Assembly (NCBI GenBank): GCA_002868985.1
Contig: PKTV01000263.1
Coordinates: 1 to 19,998 of the forward strand
Direction of reading: 5' to 3'
DNA length: 19,998 bases
From: Desulfobacteraceae bacterium
GTDB taxonomy: Bacteria > Desulfobacterota > Desulfobacteria > Desulfobacterales > UBA11574
Shown one piece after another: positions 15,643 through 19,998 of the stretch; the stretch's first letter is position 1, and every line of letters starts with the position of its first letter. The notes under the pieces are model-generated. The model saw only the letters and a list, made by a program, of their open reading frames with translations. It made no database searches and was not told where the DNA came from. The position numbers and the translations under genes were made by a program.

Positions 15643-16200
15643 TCACTTTTTTTGGTTTTTAGCATAAGAATTCTGTAAAACGTTTAAGCCAAAGTATACA
15701 TAATGAAGGCCGGAAGCTATGGTAAGGCCTGCCGTAATCCAGAACAGCGACCATTTAGTTGTTTGAATTCCTGGAATACCCGGATCAAGAAGGGTCAGTA
15801 AAATCGTCAAAAACTGTGCAACCGTCGTCCATTTGCTCACAAGGGTCGGATTTATTTCAATAGGAATATCCATTAATGAAAAAACAGCGATGCCGGTGAT
15901 AATCAGGATGTCACGGCTCAGGACGATTACTGCCAGCCAGCCGGGAATTATTTTAAGAACAGCCAGGCTTACAAAAGCGGATGCCAACAAAAGTTTGTCG
16001 GCAATGGGATCAAGGTAAGCACCCAATACACTGTACTGATTGAAATATCTTGCCAGAAGGCCATCCAGTCCATCGCTGATGGCTGCAATGGTAAAAACCA
16101 GAAGCGCAAAGTGAAACAGATTTTTTAGAAGGAAAATTACAAAAAGGGGCGTAAGCAAAATCCTGATAACGGTTAAAATATTGGGAATATTGATGCTCAA
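15643..16200 (-). CDS. pgsA: CDP-diacylglycerol-glycerol-3-phosphate 3-phosphatidyltransferase
   Basis: This integral membrane enzyme of phosphatidylglycerol synthesis joins CDP-diacylglycerol and glycerol 3-phosphate. The full CDP-alcohol phosphotransferase motif is present: Asp43, Asp46-Gly47, Ala50-Arg51, Gly60, Asp64 and Asp68. The 185 residues include several hydrophobic helices (about 13-40, 73-95, 100-115, 150-175). The start is TTG (16198-16200, complement). It gives the usual PgsA opening (SINIPNILTVIRILL), and an in-frame stop lies six codons upstream, so no ATG start is available. Other CDP-alcohol transferases are possible, but the N-terminus and length favour PgsA. Confidence 0.92.
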   Translation of the reverse strand: MSINIPNILTVIRILLTPLFVIFLLKNLFHFALLVFTIAAISDGLDGLLARYFNQYSVLGAYLDPIADKLLLASAFVSLAVLKIIPGWLAVIVLSRDILIITGIAVFSLMDIPIEINPTLVSKWTTVAQFLTILLTLLDPGIPGIQTTKWSLFWITAGLTIASGLHYVYFGLNVLQNSYAKNQKK

Positions 16201-16266
16201 TGATCTGTTTCCATTTTAGAACCTAAGTCGAGCGATTTTCAAGTTTGCCGCATCCAAGCCCCGCGT

Positions 16267-16411
16267 GGCGGGATCTCCGCTTCGCTACGACAAGTCTTGA
16301 GCGTAGCGAAATCCCGCTTTGCGGGAGAAGATGTTGTTTCGCTATAGTCGTCTATGCGGAACGGCATCTGACGCAGTAGATGCGGTGAAATTGGAAATCC
16401 CGAAGGGTTTC
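16267..16411. repeat. cluster of palindromes between divergent pgsA and J-domain gene
   Basis: TTCGCTACG (16281-16289) pairs with CGTAGCGAA (16302-16310), flanked by GGCGGGAT (16267-16274) and ATCCCGC (16310-16316). Further on are GCATCT/AGATGC (16364-16369, 16378-16383) and GAAATCCC-GAA-GGGTTTC (16394-16411). This fills most of the 304-bp divergent spacer. Promoters for both genes must lie here or at its edges, but none is clear. Confidence 0.6.
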
Positions 16412-16504
16412 AAATTATTGAAATTCAAAATGTCAGAATACCTTAAAAATATTGTTAAATTACCCATTTCAAAAATTTGAAACGCTCGGTTTAGGTGTAA
16501 TATT

Positions 16505-17311
16505 ATGTCGCAAAGAGATTATTATCAGATATTGGGTGTGAAAAAAGATGCCGGCCCGAAAGAGATCAAAGATGCTTACCGGCAGTTGGCCTTTAAATAT
16601 CATCCAGACCGAAATAAAGAGAATCCGGAATCTTCTGAAGAAATGAAATCTGTTAATGAAGCCTACGCTGTCCTTTCGGATACGGCGAAAAGACATGAAT
16701 ACGATACCTTGAGGCAGCGGTTTGGGTCCTCTGCTCATCACCAGTTTAGGAGCAACTACTCTGAACAGGATATTTTCAGTGGCTCAGATATCAACCATGT
16801 CTTTGAAGAAATGGCAAAGGTATTTGGATTCCGGGGGGTTGACGATATTTTCAGGGAATTTTACGGGAAAGAATACCGAACCTTTCAGTTTAAACGCCCC
16901 GGCATTTTTGCCGGAGGATTTATATTTACCTGCCCCTTTAAAAGAGGTGAATACGGTCAATCCATGTTGCCACCGTCTGGAAAACTTGGAGAACTCTCCA
17001 GATTTTTGTTAAAACAAATCAGTGGGTTTCAAATGGCAAAAAACGGTAAGGATGTGGATGACGTCATTCGCTTGACCCCCGAGCAGGTACAACAGGGAGG
17101 TCCTTATGCGTATTTTTTGCGAAAAAAATCCAAGAAACTGGTGGTGAAGATCCCACCGGGAGTCCGTGAAGGACAGAAAATACGGCTTTCGGGAATGGGG
17201 GAAGACGGAAAAGGCGGAGGAACATCCGGAGATCTTTATCTAAAAGTTCAAATCAAAAGACCTCTTATCCAGAAAATCAAAAAATCTATTACCGGTCTTC
17301 GCAAACGGTGA
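16505..17311 (+). CDS. J-domain co-chaperone without zinc-finger domain (CbpA-like)
   Basis: The N-terminal J domain (residues 1-70) opens [11 protein letters not shown] and contains the essential HPD (33-35) needed to stimulate DnaK ATPase. There is no CxxCxGxG zinc domain. A middle segment (about 75-175) includes [21 protein letters not shown] and hydrophobic/aromatic [16 protein letters not shown]. The C-terminal part (about 180-250) resembles one DnaJ peptide-binding beta domain: [21 protein letters not shown], then [11 protein letters not shown]. At 268 residues it is shorter than CbpA, with seemingly a single C-terminal domain. It ends in a basic tail ([10 protein letters not shown]). 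A weak TTAGGTG precedes the ATG. Client unknown. Confidence 0.88.
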   Translation: MSQRDYYQILGVKKDAGPKEIKDAYRQLAFKYHPDRNKENPESSEEMKSVNEAYAVLSDTAKRHEYDTLRQRFGSSAHHQFRSNYSEQDIFSGSDINHVFEEMAKVFGFRGVDDIFREFYGKEYRTFQFKRPGIFAGGFIFTCPFKRGEYGQSMLPPSGKLGELSRFLLKQISGFQMAKNGKDVDDVIRLTPEQVQQGGPYAYFLRKKSKKLVVKIPPGVREGQKIRLSGMGEDGKGGGTSGDLYLKVQIKRPLIQKIKKSITGLRKR

Positions 17312-17367
17312 ATAAAGGGCAATCCGAAATAACTATTTGTAAAATGTTGGCCTTTTGAAAAAATTAC

Positions 17368-17568
17368 CGCTTCAGGTATAATTAAATTTTTGCTGAAAGA
17401 ACTCGTGAATAAGGGCTCGTAATGAAAGAACCTGCCCGGGCTATTAATAAAGGTCTCTGTTTTAACAGGGGGTTTCATCCATAAAGTAAAATCGCCGATG
17501 GTTCTTTCAAAACGATCCCTAATCCACTCAGACAGCTTCCAGTCAAAAATTTAATTATACCTGAAGCG
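17368..17568. mobile_element. ~200-bp imperfect palindromic element, copy 2
   Basis: Terminal inverted repeats at 17368-17392 and 17544-17568 are perfect over 25 bp. An inner 10-bp stem joins TGAAAGAACC (17423-17432) and GGTTCTTTCA (17500-17509). Conserved blocks lie at 17397-17421 and 17511-17542, the latter 32/32 identical to copy 1. The loop (17433-17499) is unrelated to that of copy 1. Stem positions differ from copy 1 in a paired manner. It occupies about half of the 381-bp spacer between the converging J-domain and HD-domain genes. Flanking 17569-17692 shows no gene. Confidence 0.78.
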
Positions 17569-17692
17569 CCTTCTTGTTGGGTCGAAGCTGAAAGCGAAGA
17601 CCAATGAAATCGATTGGTTTCAAAGGAATAAACGATTACAAATTTTTAAGGTAAATGGCGCATTAGCGTAAGGCGCCAAGACAAAATGTTTT

Positions 17693-18271
17693 TCAGACGA
17701 CGCCTTTTAAACCGATCTCCTCGGCAACTTCCCGCATGCCCATAATGGTATCCGTAATCAGTTCTGTTCGTTCCATACCCAGCATTTGGGCACCCTTATC
17801 AATGATAGACCGATCGACGCCGGCGGCAAAACGTTTATCTTTCCATTTCTTTTTTACGGATTTGGCTTTTAAATCCATAACACTTTTTGAGGGGCGCACC
17901 AGGGCTGTTGTTACCACCAGACCGGTAAGTTCATCGATGGCATAAAGCACCTTTTCAAGTTCTGTTTTAGGCTCAACATCCGAGCAAATCCCCCATCCGT
18001 GACTGACCACCGCGCGGATGTATTCTTGGGGCCAGTTATTTTCCTTTAAAATCTCTTCGGTTTTGCGACAGTGTTCTTCTGGAAACTGCTCATAATCGAG
18101 GTCATGAATCAGGCCAATAATGCCCCATTTTTCTTCGTCGTCTGCTCGTTTTCGGGCAAAATAGCGCATCACAGCCTCCACGGCCAGCGCGTGTTTAATA
18201 AGGTTTTTATTTTTATTATATTTTTTTAGAAGTTTAAGGGCCTGTTCGCGGGTTGGAATAATTGAATTCAT
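17693..18271 (-). CDS. HD-domain phosphohydrolase family protein
   Basis: A 192-residue HD-superfamily protein of the type often annotated as HDIG-domain hydrolase. Metal-binding residues are visible as His27 (LIKHALAVEAVM), His56-Asp57 (GLIHDLDYEQFP), His91 (VVSHGWG) and Asp113 (AIDELTGLV). These proteins bind divalent metals and usually cleave phosphate esters or nucleotides, but the substrate cannot be told. AGGAGA just upstream fixes the ATG at 18269-18271 (complement). A promoter-like pair faces it (TTTACA and TATAGT). It is divergent from the cobalamin-riboswitch unit and convergent with the J-domain gene. Confidence 0.85.
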   Translation of the reverse strand: MNSIIPTREQALKLLKKYNKNKNLIKHALAVEAVMRYFARKRADDEEKWGIIGLIHDLDYEQFPEEHCRKTEEILKENNWPQEYIRAVVSHGWGICSDVEPKTELEKVLYAIDELTGLVVTTALVRPSKSVMDLKAKSVKKKWKDKRFAAGVDRSIIDKGAQMLGMERTELITDTIMGMREVAEEIGLKGVV

Positions 18272-18314
18272 TTTTCATCTCCTAAGGTAAGGGTGTCAAA
18301 CTGCATTGCCAGGA

Positions 18315-18344
18315 ACTATACCCATGAATTTGTTTTATTGTAAA
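18315..18344 (-). promoter_or_regulatory. sigma-70-like promoter for the HD-domain gene
   Basis: On the minus strand, TTTACA (18339-18344 complement) is followed after 18 nt by TATAGT (18315-18320 complement), about 45 nt upstream of the ATG. Spacing and matches are good, but this is prediction only. Confidence 0.5.
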
Positions 18345-18364
18345 TACCGATATAGAAAAACCTC

Positions 18365-18393
18365 TTGACAGGCGCTATCATATCCTTTAGAAA
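18365..18393 (+). promoter_or_regulatory. sigma-70-like promoter ahead of the cobalamin riboswitch
   Basis: A perfect TTGACA (18365-18370), a 17-nt spacer and TAGAAA (18388-18393) lie directly before the riboswitch, placing the start of transcription near 18400. Confidence 0.6.
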
Positions 18394-18397
18394 ATCT

Positions 18398-18592
18398 GGC
18401 AAGGTGCCTGTTAAAGGCTTAATAGGGAATCCCGTGAGAATCGGGAGCGGTCCCGCCGCTGTAATCCTGCCCCTTTTTAATAAAGGGAACCTTTTTAGCA
18501 AATATGTGCCACTTTTCCGATAAACTGGAATGGGAAGGCCGCTAAAAAGGCGGGAAAGTCAGAAGACCTGCCTGAACAAAAAAGACACACCT
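18398..18592 (+). ncRNA. cobalamin riboswitch
   Basis: The leader has the landmarks of the adenosylcobalamin-class aptamer in order: GGTGCC (18403-18408), AATAGGGAATCCCGTG (18421-18436), the B12-box-like CCGCCGCTGTAA (18453-18464), GCCAC (18508-18512), GGGAAGGC (18532-18539) and AGAAGACCTGCC (18561-18572). A promoter precedes it and an intrinsic terminator follows, so cobalamin binding probably stops transcription of the small gene at 18750. The exact 3' edge is approximate. The regulated gene is not a recognisable cobalamin transport or synthesis gene. Confidence 0.93.
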
Positions 18593-18649
18593 TTGCGGTA
18601 TGACAGGGTGATGTGGCTTCAGCAAAATAGGGTCAAGTAAACTGGGTGC

Positions 18650-18689
18650 AGCCCTTCAATCTTTTGTTATGAGATTGAAGGGCTTTTTT
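18650..18689 (+). terminator. intrinsic terminator of the riboswitch expression platform
   Basis: AGCCCTTCAATCT (18650-18662) and AGATTGAAGGGCT (18672-18684) form a perfect 13-bp stem with a 9-nt loop and a T-run. It lies between the aptamer and the coding region, fitting transcriptional attenuation. A competing antiterminator is not obvious by eye. Confidence 0.9.
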
Positions 18690-18749
18690 ATTTATGTATA
18701 AAGCATCTTCGGCGGGGCTGAAAAAAAATAGTGAAAGGAGGTGAGAGCA

Positions 18750-19010
18750 ATGAAAACGGGATTAATTGTGTATGTTGTTGGAACAGAGCCTGTCGATTGG
18801 GATGCAAATTCTGAAATGAGAGCCATTAAGCTAAGCAGTCGAGCTGACCTGATAGAGATCATCACCGTCAAATCAGGTCATTTTGATATTTTGGATGCCT
18901 GGTGGTCCCTTTTGACCAGGGGAATGAAGCGAATTGTCTGTATAATTGGAGAATTTACGCCTAGCGGCAATCTGACCCTTAAGGGACGTAAGCTTTGTCT
19001 GTGCGGATAA
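18750..19010 (+). CDS. 86-aa protein of unknown function under cobalamin riboswitch control
   Basis: I do not recognise this protein. The start is the ATG at 18750, 3 nt after the very strong ribosome site AAAGGAGGTGAG (18735-18746); an in-frame GTG at 18741 lies within that site. The protein opens with a beta strand (TGLIVYVVG), then an acidic/polar helix, a second strand (LIEIITV), an amphipathic helix rich in Trp and Leu (DILDAWWSLLTRGM), a third strand (RIVCIIGEF) and a Cys-containing tail (KLCLCG). No signal peptide or transmembrane helix is apparent. It is monocistronic, between the riboswitch terminator and a downstream hairpin. Repression by cobalamin would suggest a role when B12 is short: cofactor scavenging, trafficking, or an alternative to a B12 enzyme. 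That role is inference. Confidence 0.82.
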   Translation: MKTGLIVYVVGTEPVDWDANSEMRAIKLSSRADLIEIITVKSGHFDILDAWWSLLTRGMKRIVCIIGEFTPSGNLTLKGRKLCLCG

Positions 19011-19023
19011 GAATACAAACTTT

Positions 19024-19060
19024 AAACCCCCGATTGAGCTTTTTGCCCAATTGGGGGTTT
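19024..19060. terminator. hairpin after the 86-aa gene
   Basis: AAACCCCCGATTG (19024-19036) and CAATTGGGGGTTT (19048-19060) pair at 12 of 13 positions plus one G-T, with an 11-nt loop. A T-run lies in the loop and three T end the stem, but no long U-tract follows, so termination efficiency is uncertain. Confidence 0.65.
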
Positions 19061-19063
19061 AAC

Positions 19064-19239
19064 TAGTGTCCATCCATAAATGGCCCTTTTTGCCCTGCTC
19101 GGCGTTCTCCGCGGGTTCCCGGCTGCGGCGTACAGGCGTACGCCTCACCGCAAACCCTTGTGCGGCCTTGATCAGGACAAAAATTGCTCATTTCTGAATT
19201 GGACACTTAATTGGGTCCATTACACTTCGTGGATGGGCA
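19064..19239. repeat. palindrome-rich non-coding stretch
   Basis: Imperfect outer inverted words (GTGTCCATCCATAAATGGCCC near 19067 in parts; GGGTCCATTACA...GTGGATGGGCA near 19213-19239) enclose a GC-rich core with the perfect palindrome GGCGTACGCC around 19136 and an upstream echo GGCGTAC. No open reading frame is credible. It looks like a single copy of a dispersed repeat, but no second copy is in the window. Confidence 0.45.
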
Positions 19240-19998
19240 TTAAATAAGATCATAAAGTTCAGGCCTTCTGTTGGGCAAAAAGTATCGCATCCGGTGCTCT
19301 CTAACCCGGTCGAGGTCTTTGGATTTAAGATTTACGACCACCAGACTTTCCTTGTTGCTCAAAATTTTTTTAATAACCTTTCCGGATGGCCCAATGATCA
19401 CTGCGATACCTGGAAAACGAAGTCCTTTTTCATTTTCGCCGGTTTGGTTGCAGGCGACGATAAATAGACCGTTATCAAACGCTCTTGCCGTGAGATGGCG
19501 CATCCATGATTTGTATTTCTCTTCGGGTGTTCCTCTTGGGGATGCATGAGGAATAAAAATCAGATCAGCACCTTTTATTGCCATGTGGGTGGAAAGTTCA
19601 GGAAAATGGGCATCATAACAAAGTTGTATGCCGAACTTGACGCCCCTTGCACCAAACAAAGGAATCGTATCGCCTGGTGTGAAAATGTCTTTTTCAGGAG
19701 GGGCGATGTGTAACTTTCGATAGACGCCCACAAATCCGTCTGGCTTTATGACCAGGTGGCTGGAAAAAATATGCCCTTTTTCATCTTTTTCAACAATTCC
19801 TGCCAAAATGATAATTTCTTGGGATTTGGACACATTTAAAAGATTATGGGTTATAGGACCGGGAACAGGTTCTGCCGTATTCTTAATCTCTTTAAGATTA
19901 CTGTAGCCTGTGATATTTAATTCAGGAAAACATATGATATGGGCACCTTCATTTTTTGATATCTTTATCCAATGGTCCATGGCGTCAAGATTACGACG
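19240..19998 (-). CDS. nitrilase-superfamily carbon-nitrogen hydrolase (5' partial)
   Basis: The frame stays open to the right edge (RRNLDA before the ATG at 19980). Family N-termini normally include a preceding strand of about 30 residues, so the true start lies outside the window. The catalytic triad is visible, numbered from that ATG: Glu20 in CFPELNITGY, Lys89 in YRKLHIAPPE, Cys121 in GIQLCYDAHFPE. A conserved Glu also occurs in RGTPEEKYKSWM. The family hydrolyses amides, N-carbamoyl groups or nitriles. The CYDAHFPE context suggests an amidase or N-carbamoylase rather than a true nitrilase, but the substrate is unknown. The gene ends right at the palindrome-rich spacer. Confidence 0.92.
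   Translation of the reverse strand, partial: RRNLDAMDHWIKISKNEGAHIICFPELNITGYSNLKEIKNTAEPVPGPITHNLLNVSKSQEIIILAGIVEKDEKGHIFSSHLVIKPDGFVGVYRKLHIAPPEKDIFTPGDTIPLFGARGVKFGIQLCYDAHFPELSTHMAIKGADLIFIPHASPRGTPEEKYKSWMRHLTARAFDNGLFIVACNQTGENEKGLRFPGIAVIIGPSGKVIKKILSNKESLVVVNLKSKDLDRVREHRMRYFLPNRRPELYDLI

Noticed and set aside
18316..18501. Small antisense frame over the cobalamin riboswitch
   Set aside because: The sequence is explained by the aptamer on the + strand, and the encoded peptide has no features.

Overview
The window looks like part of the chromosome of an anaerobic, propionate-metabolising bacterium. The best guess is a sulfate reducer or relative in the Desulfobacterota. This rests on gene content: a cobalamin-dependent methylmalonyl-CoA mutase cluster with a transcarboxylase-type biotin enzyme, NifU/NifS-type iron-sulfur assembly, HypA/HypB nickel maturation proteins and a cobalamin riboswitch. 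Many spacers also carry small palindromic repeats. The lineage is an inference; no rRNA or other phylogenetic marker is present.

Region 1 (1-10128, all + strand) is a methylmalonyl-CoA pathway cluster. It holds methylmalonyl-CoA mutase (5' end outside the window), its G-protein chaperone MeaB, a small ABM-like protein, a 12S-type carboxyltransferase, a 71-residue OadG/MmdE-like accessory protein, a 5S-type carboxyltransferase fused to a biotin carrier domain, and both succinyl-CoA synthetase subunits. Together these would interconvert propionyl-CoA plus oxaloacetate with methylmalonyl-CoA plus pyruvate, then methylmalonyl-CoA with succinyl-CoA, then succinyl-CoA with succinate plus ATP. No epimerase and no biotin carboxylase gene is seen here.

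Region 2 (10405-11533, + strand) is hypA-hypB, for nickel delivery. Region 3 (11653-15245, - strand) is a tightly packed nifU-nifS-serA operon with a 1-base nifU/nifS overlap. Further right are pgsA (-), a J-domain protein (+), an HD-domain protein (-), and a cobalamin riboswitch with a strong terminator ahead of a lone 86-codon gene of unknown function (+). A nitrilase-family amidohydrolase (-) runs off the right edge.

The spacers are the unusual part. Two ~200-bp imperfect palindromic elements (8945-9141 and 17368-17568) share two nearly invariant blocks, while their stems differ by compensatory changes. The first sits between sucC and sucD, inside what appears to be the wreck of another copy. 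Five other spacers carry inverted arrays of degenerate 7-nt words. One of these arrays is split by a 40-bp palindromic insertion.
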